Below are positions 33,901 through 45,200 of a DNA stretch of 64,000 nucleotides, in pieces. The translations under genes and the position numbers were made by a program. The stretch spans positions 1,240,001 through 1,304,000 of the forward strand of contig JAFCMP010000013.1 in the NCBI GenBank assembly GCA_017506865.1. Reading direction: 5' to 3'. The notes under the pieces were generated by a model. That model worked only from the letters and a program-made list of their open reading frames with translations, made no database searches and was not told the origin of the DNA. Within the stretch, counting starts at the first letter, position 1; every line of letters starts with the position of its first letter. This DNA is from Tribonema minus (Eukaryota > Sar > Xanthophyceae > Tribonematales > Tribonemataceae).

Positions 33901-36363
33901 CATCTGCCCCCTCCCTATGTACCCCTTCGTTGCCAAACCCATCCCACCATGCTGATCCACCATGACCACCATCGTTCCACCCCTCCGTCTCCGGTGCCGC
34001 ACTGCCCACCATCGTCAAGGCTAGGGCTAGGGTTACACGCGTGCTGTTTGGTGCTGAGCACCTCTGATGTGCAAATTACGCGCCGCCGTGGAGATACGCA
34101 TGCAACCCTCAAAGTATTCTTTCTTTCGCACCTCTGATGCGCAATCTACCCACCATCGTCAAGGCTAGGGCTAGGGTCACGCGCGCGTGCCGTTCGGTTC
34201 CCCGCGCCTCTGATGCCGCACTGCGGCGTCGTACGCGCACGGCGCGATCGCCACCGCTCCGCTTCTCCGTCGTCGCGCACCTCTTGCGCCGCAGTGCGGC
34301 GCCGTGCGCGCGCAATCTACGCACCAGATCATAAGAGACACGCGTGCCGCTTGTCTCTCCGCACCTCTGATGCCGCACGGCAGCGTCGTGCGCGCACAGT
34401 CTAGCCAATATCGTTAGGGTTAGGGCTAGGGTTACACGCGTGTGCCGCTCGTCTCTCCGCACCCCTGCGATGTGCAACTCACCCACCGCCGCGGACACAC
34501 AAGTGCTACCCAAAGTACTCCTGAAGCTGAAGTACCATCCTCTCCGCACCTCCGATGCGCAATCTGCCCACCATCCTTAGGGCTAGGGGGTCACATGCGC
34601 GTGTCTCCGCACCTCTGATGCCGCACGGCGGCGTCGTACGCGCACAGTCTAGCCAATATCGTTAGGGTTAGGGCTAGGGTTACACGCGCGTGCTGCTCGT
34701 CTGTCCGCACCCCTACGATGTGCAACCTAGTTCACCCACCGCTCGCCGTGGAGACACGCGTGCTGCTTCACAAAGATTTTCTTTTCTTCGCACGTGCGTG
34801 CTACCTCAAAGTATTCGTTTCTTCGTGCACCTCTGATGCCGCACGGCAGCGTCGTACGCGCACAGCGCGAGCCCCCCAATCGCATCCGGCCGCCGCGCCG
34901 CCGCCTCCAGCTGCGCGACCACCGCCGCACGCAGCGCCGCCTCCAGCGGCGCGACCCCCGCCGCCCAGCACAGCGCCGCGAGCGCCTCGTACGCCGCCGC
35001 CTCCGCCTCCCCCCGCGGGCACGCGCACGCCTGCTTCAGCGCCACGCAGAACGCCTCCTCGCGCAGCGCCGCCGGCCCCGCCGCCGCCGCCGCGACGAAC
35101 GCGCGCAGCGCCGCCGCGTCGCCGCGCGCCGGCCGCGGCGCCGCCGCCGCCGCCGCCGCGCTGCCGCTGCCGCCGCCGTGCTGCTGCGGCGGCGGCGGCG
35201 CCGCCGCCGCCGGCGGGCCGCGCCCCGTGTAGCGCTGGTGCGCGAGGAAGAGCGCCGCAGCGGCGGGCGCGAGCTCGGGGGGGAGGTCCGCGAGCAGCGG
35301 CGCGCGCGGCGGCGCGCCGCTGTGGCACGCGAGCGCGGCGACGCTCGGGGGGCGCCGCAGCAGCCCCGGTGGCGGCCCGCGCGCGAAGCGCGCCTCGACG
35401 AGGCGCCGCATCTCGTCCGTGAGCGCGTCCGCGGCGTCTGGCGGCAGCGCCGCCGCCGCCGCCGCCGCCGCCGCGGAGGGCGACGGCGCGCAGCCATCTG
35501 CTGCCGCGGCGGCGGAAGCGCCGTGCTGCGCCAGGAAGCGCAGCGGACTGGACGCCGGGCTCATAGCGCTGGACATGGAGGACGTGCTCGTGGGGGAGTC
35601 CGCGCCCGGCGGTGCGGTGCCGTCGCCGGAGAGGACCGCCAGCAGCGCGCTGATGCCGCCGCTGGACCTGCGGAGGCGGCGGCGGCGGTAGCAGCGGCGG
35701 GACATTACAGTGCCTGTGTGTGCGCGCGTGGGGCTGGTCCGAGAGATGTCAGTGATCCAGCGCGCAGTCCTCGACTCGCTTGATGAGCCCCCCGCCCCCC
35801 TCAGAAGCTCCCCAGAGACGTGCGTTTCAATGCACAGCTACACGCTGCGACGAGCCTGCTGCGTGCGTATGTACGACTCGACGACGTGCAGCACGAGGCG
35901 CAACGGCGATCTGAGTGCTTGCGGTGTCGCCGCGCTGCGCTGCCGGGCGTACTCCGCGCGCTGCCGATGCGCTGCGCGCCCCCGCTGAGCGCTGCTGCTC
36001 CTGCGCGCCTCTCGCTGTAGCGCCGCCTGTCAGACTACGCAGACTGCATGCGAGGGCCGCCGCAGCTGCCGCGCCACGCGCGCCGCGCCCACCGCATACC
36101 TACCCCTGCCGCCACGCGCTCCAAACATACGCAATCGCCGCCAGACACGGCGCGCTCCCGCCTCACCTGCGCATCCGCGCGTGCCGGTCGCGCTTGAACA
36201 TGCGGAAGCTCCCCTTGTGGTCCCCCCCACCCCCCCCGGGCGACGCAATTCCCGCCTGACTCGGCGACCGCTCGCGCGCCACGCCCGCCTGAGCAGCGCT
36301 GCCGCTGCTGCTGCTGTTCTTTCGCGCCCCCGGCCCCGCGGTGTGCGGCCGCTGATACACCAT

Positions 36364-36429
<66 letters not shown>

Positions 36430-39400
36430 CCCCCGGGGCCACCGGCTCGGCGACAGCGACACGGCGCGCGCGTGTCCGCGCCGCCCCGCCGCCGCCGCCG
36501 CCGCCGCCGCCTCCGCCGCCGCCACGTTGATCTGCATCGCGTCGCCGTCGGCGGTGCTGAGGGAGCGCGGCGCGCCGCCGCGCGCGGCGGCGCCGCCCGC
36601 AGGTGCGTCGGCTGCGGCGGCGCAGTCGTCTGCGCGCGGCGCGGCGGCGGCGGCGCGGGTTAGCAGCGCGGTGAGGCGCCGTGCGGCACGCAGCTGTTCA
36701 TGTGGCGGCAAGGCCGCGCAGAAGCGCCTCGCCGAAGGGCCTTTGCCGTAGCGCCCGGGTTGGCGCGGCGCAAGAACGCATCTGGCGCGCCCCGCATTCT
36801 GACCGCAGCGGCCGCGGCAGCAGCAGCGCCGCTGCCTCATCGTGCGCAGCGCCGCGCTGCTGCACGCCGCAGCGTCATGGTCGGCGGCGCTCGCTGCTGC
36901 CGCCGCGATTGCGGCAGCGCCCCCTGCGCGAACACCGACGGGACTCCGCATGCCTAAGCGGCAGCAGTCACGATCATCTCCGCGACGGCGACGCAATGCA
37001 CGCGACTGACGTTGATTTACAATACACGATAGCGGCGCTCGATTGCAGCAGAGCTCCTCTGCGCCATCGTTGCGACGCGCCGCTCGCCCGCGTGCGGCCG
37101 TCTGCGGGCGCGCCGCCGTCGCCGCCGCAGCCCACCATCGCACGCTCGCGTGATCCATGCGGTATACTGCCTGAAGTACTTTGACAAAGTCTTCGACTAC
37201 CCCATCGCACACACTGCGCACCTGCGGTGGCAGCGGCGGCAGCAGCGCCACACCCGCGCCATGACCGCACAGCCTCTAGCCCACGCATCCGCCGTCGTAT
37301 CTTGGATGTATACAGAAAAACGACCGAGAAACTGCTCGTTGGGCGTGTCCGCAGACGCAGCCAAGACACATACAGTACATATCGCACACCTGCGGCGGCG
37401 GCGGCGGCGTCGCTCCCCTTCACCACGACAGCGAAGCTGCTCACCCCCGCACCCCCCACTGCAGCCGTGATGCATACAGAGTAACCATCGGTAAACCTGC
37501 TACTGCATGCGTCCACGAACGCGGCAATCATACATACTCCATCACTGCGCACCTGCAGTTGCGGCGGCGGCGGCAGCGTCGCTGCCCTGCACCACGACCG
37601 CGAAGCTGCTCGCCCACGCATCCGCCACCATAGCCATGATGTATACAGAGTAATGATTGTAAAACTGCTCGCATGCGCGTCTGCAGACGCAGCCAAAGAC
37701 ACATACTTCAAGTACAGTACACATCGCACACCTGCGGCGGCGGCGGCGGCGGCAGCGTCGCTCCCCTGCACCACGACCGCGAAGCTGCTCGCCCACGCGT
37801 CCGCGAACGCGGCCGTCTCCGCCAGGAAGTCCTGCGCGTCGCCGCCCGCAAAGGCCACCGTGATGGTGTTGCTCTGCAGGCCGCGCGCATGGCGGTCCGC
37901 CTTGTGCGCGCGCAGCGGCGGATCGCGCGATATCGACACCACCTGTGCGCGTTTTTCGGCGGGAAGAGACGTCGTTGAGGTGCGCAGGACCAGGAGCGCT
38001 GGGTAATGGCATGAGAATGTGCCACTTTTGGAAATACTTCATTGTTGAAGTTTACAGGGGCAGCGCGCGTGGCGGTCTGCCTTGTGCGCACGCGCGCAGC
38101 GGCGGGTCGCGCGATATCGACACCACCTGCAGTCGGCGGGAGGGCGCCGTGTCAGCGTGCAGAGTCAGGAGCGCTCTGGCACTTGGACGTGCCTACTTGA
38201 GCAGTAACGATGCTGCAAGCACGTGGCCTTTGGCGCGTGCAGCGGCGGGTCGCGCGATATCGACACCACCTGCGCACGTATTGTCGGCGTTGTCTCAGTG
38301 CGCAGGATGGAGAATGGCATATGAATATATGCAAGCCACTTTAAAAGTACTTCATTGTTGAAGTTTATGACGGCAGCGCGCGTGGCGGTCCGCCTTGTGC
38401 GCGCGCAGCGGCGGGCCGCGCAATATCGACACCACCTGCAGCGCGCGCGTGCGGCGTCGCAGGAAAACTGCGCAAGTGAGAGCGGTCAGGCTGCAAGGGT
38501 GATGCCTTCAAGAAAGGGGAACTGCCAGTCCACTGCAACTTTGAAGATTATACAGGCTCTGTGCGCGCGCAGCGGCGGGGCGCGCGATATCGACACCATT
38601 TGCGCGCACCTTCTTCGGCGGGAAGATATTTATTTCAGTGCGCAGATTTAGGAGCGCTCTGGGACCTGGTAGTGCTGCCCTGAGCTATACTTCTACTGGA
38701 CCGCTCTGTCACTTCTGGCTATGCCTACTTCAGCATTGAATATTCTGCAGGCACATGGCCTCTTGCGCGCGCGCAGCGGCGGGGCGCGCGATATTGACAC
38801 CACCTGCGCACATGCGCGCGCAGCAGCGGGTCGTGCCATGTCAACATGACCTGCGTGCGCGCAGCGCTAGCGCGGTGCGGCGGTAATTGGCATGCGAGGG
38901 CACCTTGGAGGCATGCCACATCCACTCACCGATGCCGCATCCCCACTAACCCTAACTCTAACCCTAATTCTAACCCTAACCCTAACCCCCCCTGGAGGCA
39001 TGCCACATCCACGGATGCCGCATCCTCACCAACCCTAACCCTGATTCTAACCCTACTCCTAACGCTCGTCCACACAATGTGATGTACTTGCACGTGAGCA
39101 CTTCGAAGTACTTCTGTACATAGATTGCATGTTTGCTGCTGCATGATGCCTCCAACGGGACGTGATACCAGTGCGCACAGTTGTTGCGGCCACTTGACCA
39201 AAGCTGATGCATACTACACCGCGAAAGCGGGCACCTAAAATTGAAACGTTGCGCACACAACGGCATGCAACAGCTGATGGTCTGTTTGCCCGGAAGCTAT
39301 CGAGACATTGCATGAGGAAAATGGCTACAGGTAACACTGGTGTGGAAGATGTTGTGTCAAGTATTAAACGCACTTGCCAGCTGACTTGGCACACCAGTAG

Positions 39401-40682
39401 AAGCGGTAACCGCAATGGCGCAGCCAAAGCCGGCATGGAGACAGAGTAAATGACCATCAACATTTCAGTGCTGCAGATATGTGCACGAGTAGTTTTCAAG
39501 CTGGCCTGACGCAGAATCAGATCCGGCCGCTGCTGCTGTGGCTTGGCGCTGGCGGTACGCACTCATTTAGTGCGGAACCCCAGTGGTGTTGCACTGGAGC
39601 TATTCGCCGAGCTCCAAGCTGATTTATTGAAGCATCAACCCATAAACTCTGACTTTGCCCTCTAGTACGACTACTGTGACATGCCTAGAACGTGGAGAGG
39701 TACATGACGATGGTTGTGCTGACGTTGCGTACATTGGCTTGAACTACACTATCTTCATGACATTCAGCTCTTTTTTTGGTCGTTTTGAATAGCGCACCTG
39801 ACTGACAGGCGCCGTCACCAGGTCATTCTCCAAGTGCTGCTGCGTTCCGCTGGCCGCCGCCGCCTTGCTCCAGCACAGCCGCGACAGGTCCTGGCTCAGG
39901 AAGACGAAGCGCGCCTTGTAGTCCTTGTCCGAAGCAGACTTCACCTGCATCGTGCAGCCTGCGCACAGCACCTGCGCCACGCCCCGCCGCAGCTTGTCCT
40001 CCCCCCTGCGTCCCGCTAAGCGCGCTACCACCGGCAGCACTCCTGTCACGTCCTCCCCGTCCGCAGCTGCTGCTCCTGCTGGCTCGATCGCGCTCGCCGC
40101 TTCATGAGGCAGCGCTGCCGCAGCATAGTCGCCGCTCAGAAGCCGCACGCGGTCGGCGATGGGCAGCTGCGGTGGGGGCGGGGGAGGCGCAGGTTCTGCA
40201 CCCGTATCATGATGTATGCTCTGAGGCTCCCAATGATGGTGTTGTTGTTGCTGCTCCAGGCCGTAAGATGAGTCCTCGTCGTGCTCAAGCAACTGCATCT
40301 GCGCCTGCTGCTGCCAGATCAGATTCAAACCGTCGTCTCGCTGATCGGGCCGCTCGCTGTCGCCATCTGCGTGCGGACTGCTCGCTCGGCTCGAGGCGGA
40401 GGGGGGACTTGCTGGGCAAGAGGGGTACTGCTTCTCCAGAGGCTTCACGTAGGATCCGGGGAACCACCCCTCTCCCCTCTTGGAGCTGCCAAACCACCAT
40501 CCTCCCTCTGCTTCCGACTGCGTGTAAAACACATCTACTGCGTCGCCTTCCACCAGCGCCAGGGTGTGGTCGCCGTCGCAGCCCGAGTACCTGAGGACGG
40601 CCACCATACGCTGCTGTTGCTGCGGGCTCGACATCGCTGCATCCCCATCGTCCATGGCCCCTGTGGCAGCGCTCGCGAACAT
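27231..40682 (-). CDS. SH3-PH-MyTH4-RhoGAP protein with coiled-coil tail (ARHGAP39/Vilse-like)
   Basis: Ten exons agree in phase (1455 aa): 40682-39798, 37942-37732, 36923-36167, 35667-34831, 32964-32703, 31744-31653, 30652-30526, 29425-29114, 28433-28260 and 27941-27231. SH3 at about 27-83 (GWFPGSYVKPL). PH-like domain at about 232-352, split by intron 1. Low-complexity linker with a run of about 24 Gly at about 365-640. MyTH4 at about 700-910 (LREEAFCVALKQACACP). The MyTH4-RhoGAP hinge VPSREQLDQWRAAF then FDGSLEDVL matches ARHGAP39-type proteins. RhoGAP at about 935-1161, with the arginine finger in EGVFRRSS (about R999) and VLSPNLLGN. The last exon encodes a coiled coil and has lower GC. 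The role is inferred: GTP hydrolysis on a Rho/Rac GTPase at membrane or cytoskeleton. The last two exons are less certain; an unspliced exon 8 would stop at 29078. Confidence 0.85.
28515..28540. repeat. Interstitial telomeric repeat (CCCTAA)4
   Basis: Four perfect CTAACC units lie in a RhoGAP gene intron, next to the acceptor of exon 9. Confidence 0.95.
29641..29663. repeat. Head-to-head telomeric palindrome
   Basis: GTTAGGGTTAG is followed directly by CCCTAACCCTAA, a near-perfect inverted telomeric junction in an intron of the RhoGAP gene. Confidence 0.9.
30310..30515 (-). repeat. Donor-side echo, RhoGAP gene exon 7
   Basis: Copies of the GCGCGCGCCGCGGC block and the following CACACTTGAAGTTTAG-like flank lie at about 30478-30525 and 30320-30365. 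A weaker third copy is at about 29990-30080. They lie downstream of the true donor at 30525. Confidence 0.65.
31450..31535 (-). repeat. Donor-side echo, RhoGAP gene exon 6 (arginine-finger exon)
   Basis: One copy of about 70 bp of exon 6 (coding FRRSSNAARTRQLIDAIR) lies at about 31465-31530, followed by a GTAAGGGAG donor. The real exon end is 31653. The copied part includes the codons next to the catalytic Arg. Confidence 0.85.
31875..32275 (-). repeat. Acceptor-side echo, RhoGAP gene exon 6
   Basis: Four copies of the acceptor junction (coding sense CTGGCTGCTGCAGGCGCTCG) lie at about 31885-31945, 32050-32075, 32115-32140 and 32250-32272. The nearest repeats about 60 nt of exon. Distal ones keep mainly the CTGCTGCAG acceptor. 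Confidence 0.85.
32505..32625 (-). repeat. Donor-side echo, RhoGAP gene exon 5
   Basis: A copy of the exon 5 end (coding sense GCGGACGCGCCCGCGGTGCT, with a GCAGGTAATGG donor) lies at about 32510-32620. The real exon end is 32703. The frame APAVLQLLVQ is kept in the copy. Confidence 0.85.
33095..33215 (-). repeat. Acceptor-side echo, RhoGAP gene exon 5
   Basis: A copy of the exon 5 start (coding GNHQCSASSVAVPSRAQLDQ) lies at about 33115-33210, against the real GNQQCSAASVAVPSREQLDQ. The copies are in the same frame and keep the AG acceptor. Telomeric tracts flank it at about 33045-33115 and 33274-33308. Confidence 0.88.
33642..33676. repeat. Interstitial telomeric repeat (CCCTAA)
   Basis: Five to six CCTAAC units, one of them a TTAACC variant, in the intron between MyTH4-encoding exons 4 and 5. 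Confidence 0.95.
33995..34820 (-). repeat. Donor-side echo array, RhoGAP gene exon 4 (MyTH4 exon)
   Basis: At least six copies of the exon 4 end (coding YDAAVRHQR, coding sense GACGCTGCCGTGCGGCATCA) and its GTGCACGAAG-like donor lie at about 34605-34660, 34545-34575, 34360-34410, 34205-34255, 34125-34150 and 34050-34085. Copies are separated by GGGTTAGGG-like telomeric units (34412-34436 and 34661-34684) and AGTACTTTG blocks. The real exon ends at 34831. Confidence 0.88.
36361..36432 (-). repeat. CCG trinucleotide run encoding polyglycine
   Basis: About 23-24 CCG units (GGC in the coding sense) in exon 3 of the RhoGAP gene encode a polyglycine linker between PH and MyTH4. Its length is likely to vary between alleles. 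Confidence 0.95.
37200..37665 (-). repeat. Donor-side echo array, RhoGAP gene exon 2 (PH domain)
   Basis: Copies of the PH-domain C-terminus (coding ADAWASSFAVVVQGSDAAAA) and its GTGTGCGATGTG donor flank lie at about 37550-37640, 37370-37460 and 37195-37300. The real exon end is 37732. The first copy keeps the frame. Confidence 0.88.
38045..38885 (-). repeat. Acceptor-side echo array, RhoGAP gene exon 2 (six copies)
   Basis: The exon 2 start, coding sense GTGGTGTCGATATCGCGCGA, recurs at about 38100-38130, 38242-38275, 38405-38440, 38568-38603, 38775-38805 and 38818-38855. Each copy keeps an AG acceptor and a GCGCACA-like flank. The real exon starts at 37942. This is the longest acceptor-side array in the window. 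Confidence 0.92.
38945..39062. repeat. Interstitial telomeric tracts around a 40-bp direct repeat
   Basis: CCCTAA-type units occupy 38945-38988 and 39031-39062. They flank two copies of GGAGGCATGCCACATCCAC (38909 and 38995). Confidence 0.9.
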
Positions 40683-42224
40683 GCGCTACAATTGCCACAC
40701 CCAACGGTTACTTTTTTGGGCCCAGATCACACTTCAAGTTTGGTGCTTGAAGTTTTTCACGTTCAATGAGACTGTGTCCGAGACACTCCGAGACACTACG
40801 GCCGCTTGTCCCTCAGGTCATGGCTCCTCAGTCCAGGGCGCTCAGTCGAGCAGCATCCACGTCACGGATCAAGCGCGTGACAGAGAGGAGGAGGCGCCTG
40901 CTTCGCATTGCTGGGATGCTGCTTTGCATCGACGCCATGGAACATAGGAAGAGGAGCTCTGGCGAACCCTATGGCATCTACGATCTGCGTGAACACCCAC
41001 TCGTTGCAGCTGCTTTCGTCTTTCTACTGCGACGCCGCAAGCTGGGTCGAGAAGCCGCATGCCTCAGCGACTGGGAGCGTGGCGATTTGCTCGAGGTTAC
41101 CTCAAGGCTGGTGCTGCCCTGAATAGCGTGACTGGCGCAGATACAACTGGGGTGCTTTACAAATCGCCATGTTGATTGCCCGCTGGCAATTTAGATCTAG
41201 TGACGCGTGGTGCCAGGCAGCAAAGCTGCCATTTGTCTGGGCTGTGACCCGGGGGCGTGACAGCTCCTGTACTCGCGCAGCCCTCAAAGTGATAGCCGGT
41301 GTGAGATGTAGAGCTTCGACCAGTATTTAACTTGTTTCAGTGGCCCATGCTTGATGTAATATTTGTGCAGCTGCGCAACATGCTGGCGCCTACCAGCATC
41401 TGTTTTTGCCCGAAGTCCCAGCAGACCGCGCTTCAATGTACATGTCAAATGCACAGTTGTGCAAGTTCTCTTCTGCACACGTGATGATGCTGCATCCGTT
41501 TCTCTTTGGCAACAGACACGGTGTCACCATGTTGATGCACGATGATGTCGGAAGACGTTGACATGCATGTGCATATGCTCATGTGCGTTTTCATATGCAG
41601 GGGCTACTGTGTGTGCATGATATTGCTGCGCTCGTATCTATCAGGCCGCAGACAAACTGTTGTCGTGCAAGTGCACTATGGCACTCTGAGCTTACTTAGT
41701 GGCTACCCAGATGCTCGTGGCCTTGCACGTTGCGCCCACCACGCAGCCCATGGTTGACAATTGGCCGCAAAGGGGGCGAATGCCGGTTTCTGGCTGAAAA
41801 TTGAGATGTATGAAGGATCCTGCTGGGGACAAGTTGTGTTGGTGTTGGGGGTGCTTGTTGAGAGCAAGATGAAAGGGGCACATGTGCTCAAATGCAGCGG
41901 CATCTGCCTCCTGCTGCTGCAGCAGCAGTGGCGTGGCGGGCAAACAACTGTTGTTCACATCTTGCCTCGCTGCTAGCCGGCTGACACTTGCAAAAACAAG
42001 CTGTCCAGATAAGCCCTTCTGGGCAAGCAGAACTGCGCTGTGCAAGCAGTGCACCACACACAACCAGATCCATGCAAAAGTGGTGTTCCTAGAGCAGGGC
42101 AGTGACACTCCAACTTCCTGAGGATCTTCAACTAGGTGGAATGGGTATGTATGCGCTGCACTTTTTTAAGTCAAGTTGCATTGCAATTGAGTGCAGCAGC
42201 AAAGTTGCAGATCCGACAGCAGAG
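40683..42224. promoter_or_regulatory. Shared divergent promoter region
   Basis: This 1.54-kb gap separates the start codons of the RhoGAP gene (minus) and the EGY gene (plus), so both promoters and 5' UTRs should lie here. No convincing TATA box or other named element was identified. A 118-codon plus-strand frame at 40766-41122 has no recognisable motif and is probably chance. Confidence 0.5.
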
Positions 42225-45200
42225 ATGCGGTGTACAGGGGTGACCTTGGCGGCGCTGCTGGGACTGTTAGCTACCGACGCCGTTCATGGCTTCCTCCCCC
42301 GCCCCAGCCTTCATGGGCAGTCAAGGTTCAACTCACACCAGCTGGCGCCGCGGCTAGGCAGGGCACTGCGGATGATGGGAGATGATATCAAGGAGCCTCC
42401 GCCAGCTCTGGGAGACGCGGAGGCTGGCGCGCAGCGGCATCGCAGCGTGGAGGCCAGGCGCCTGTCGCAGGAGGCAGAGAAGTACATGCTGCAGGCCGAG
42501 AAGCTGCGGTTAGAGGCAGAGAGGGAGAGGCTGCTGATGGAACGGTGAGGCTTCTGCCAGGTTAATGACACCACGCTCTTATGATGCTGCAGTGCTGGTA
42601 CCCCATAATAGGCTGGCAGCGCAATGTGTGCTCAGATCCAGCAGCATCGCCGTCAAACAGGATAATATTCATAGCAGAAGCTGCATGTGTGCGCAGTCAC
42701 TCAGCGCTGCATGGTGTCATTGTGATGCGCGCACTCGGCAACTTGGTTTCAAGCTTGCACCAGTTAAGCCTCATGTTCTTGGTCCACCATGCTGGCCGGC
42801 ACCTCATTCAGAAAGGGATGGATGATGACAGATTTGCAGCCTTCGTTCAGTACCTGTTAGCAAAACACGTTTTGGCTCAACGTAGTACCACTTTGTGCGC
42901 CATCCCTTCTACATCTTGCGTGCGTTGACGGACACAGCGCCTGCACAGATATTTTGACAACTCCGCAAGCATGTGTGTTTCGAGCGGCTCCTTTTCGCAA
43001 ATGGTTGCGCATTGTCCATCCCCGCCAGTTTGCTTTCTTGAGCTTAGATCTGGCGCACTGATCCGCCACAGCAAAGACAGAGAAGGCGTCGACTGGACAG
43101 CTCATAATGACCCCGTTAGCATATCAGCACAATGGCAGCGCTCAGCTGCTGTGACCCACATCCATCCGTCGCTTGTCACACTGGTAATGCGCCGTGCTCG
43201 ACGGACACCATGAGGGCACGGCAGCCACCGCGCATGTTCTCCGCACAACACGTCAAGCGCGTGCTCCTGACGCTGCGTCATTGACCTGCGATGCGCGTCG
43301 CTGAGCGCTACTGACGGGCCCTGCGTCCCGTACTCATACACCAACAACAAAATCATGGCTAACACGCAGACGTCATTACCGAGGTCGCCCTGTCATTGCA
43401 TGCGCTTTGGCGCCGCGCTCTGACGCCGCCTGCGCTCGCTGAATGTCCTGACATGACATCTGATTGCGCCCGCGGAGAGCGGCACGCAGCGCGCTCGCCG
43501 CCGCTTCGCCTCATCGTCTGTGAGCTGTCGCACAAGACTTCGGGGAACAAGCATGTAATATGGGCGCCAGTCTGCTGTCCCCCCGGCAAATCCGATGCAA
43601 CCATCCTCGCGCGTGGTCCGCTGGCAAAGGCTCCAGTAAAAACGCATCCCCGACACTCCATCACGGCCCCCCCCCCGCGCCCGCCCGCGCGCCGGGAGAA
43701 GATATGTCGCAAAATGACTATCCCCGACCCCCCCCACCCCGCGTTCGCCCGCGTGCAGGGAGAAGATAGACCGCAAGATGACCATGCTCGCGGAGCACGA
43801 CGCGCTGATACGGCTGTGGCGGCCTAGTCACTGCTTCCACTGTACAGAGAAACCGCATCCTCGACACTCCCTCACGGTAGCCCCCCCCCCACCCCCATCG
43901 CCCCCCCGCGCTCAGGGAGACGATAGATCGCAAAATGACCATTCCCCCTCCCCCCCCCCCGGCGCGTGCAGGGAGAAGATAGACCGCAAAATGACCATGC
44001 TCGCGGAGCACGACGCGCTGATACGGCTGTGGCGCGCGGCGCTGGAGGAGGGGGGGCCGGAGGGGCTCGCGGCGGCGGTGCACGCGCGGCTGAGCCGTGT
44101 GGACGCGACGGTGTTCATGCGCATGACGGACCTCGCGGAAAATTCCAGTGATGCCACGGAGCGCGAGGCGCTGGTGGCGCTCAGCCAGGGCATCATGCGC
44201 GTCGTAGAAACGAAGGGTGAGTCAGTTTTTTTGGGTCACGTGTGCACTGTATGTGGACGCGCTGTTCGTGTCATACTTCTGTAGCTCTCTGGGACGCCGC
44301 GGTGACGCTGGTGGCACTGAGCCAGGGCATCATGCGCGTCGTAGAGACGAAGGGTGAGTCGGGGTTTCACTGCTGGCGCGGGTACGTAGGCATGGGTTTT
44401 CGCGTTGATAACGCGCAGCGCGAGGGGTGCTCGTGGCGCTCAGCCAGGGCATCATGCGCGTCATAGAGACGAAGGCCGCGTGCAGTGCGCGCGCAAGGCA
44501 CGTGGATTCGGTGGTCTGACTGTCCGTTAGCAGGCCATCATGTGCATCGCCGAGACGGCGGGCGCGTGCAACAGGCGGGAATGCTGCAGCGGCGCATACG
44601 CTCTCCGGCCTGCTTGATGTCTTCGCAACGGGATCGTGAAAGTTGAAGTAAATGCGATCACCCACCATGGCTCGTTGTCGATTGGCTTGAGCATGGCGCG
44701 CCTTTAGGTTGGCCTGCTGTGCGCCACACTCACACTTGAAGTTTGGCTCGCTCAACAGCAGACGGCGCCTGAAGTTGCATTTGCGTGCGCTTATCATCAC
44801 CGCACTTCTGCACGCCTCACACTTGCAGTTCGCATGCGCCTCACGTTCAACACTCTGCAGATAAGGGCATGGCCGCCAAGCTCAATGCTGACATCCGAGA
44901 CAGCATGCAGCGCGCGGCAGACGCGGGGGGGTTGCTGGGGTCGCGGCAGCCGCGGTCCGTTACACCGCAGGTATGTACGTTTACAACTTCAACTATCTAC
45001 TTCAACATTGCATGGAGACAGTGCTCGCTCAGCGCGGGCACAGAAACTGTGTCCCTACAGCGCCAAGTCGTTGACAGACAGCGCAAGCTCAACGAGGGCG
45101 CAGAAGCTGTGCGCCTTGCCGCTGCGCAGATCACGCGGCGACTGGATGTTGCACCAATGCGACGGTCCCTGTTGGCGGCGGCGGTGACGTGCCGCAGGCC

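Noticed and set aside
34718-35783. Very long plus-strand Arg/Pro-rich frames
   Set aside because: Antisense shadows of the MyTH4 exon; in DNA of about 80% GC most frames stay open.
40766-41122. 118-codon plus-strand frame in the divergent promoter region
   Set aside because: No motif, no splice partner, and composition unlike the host exons. Kept only as a note.
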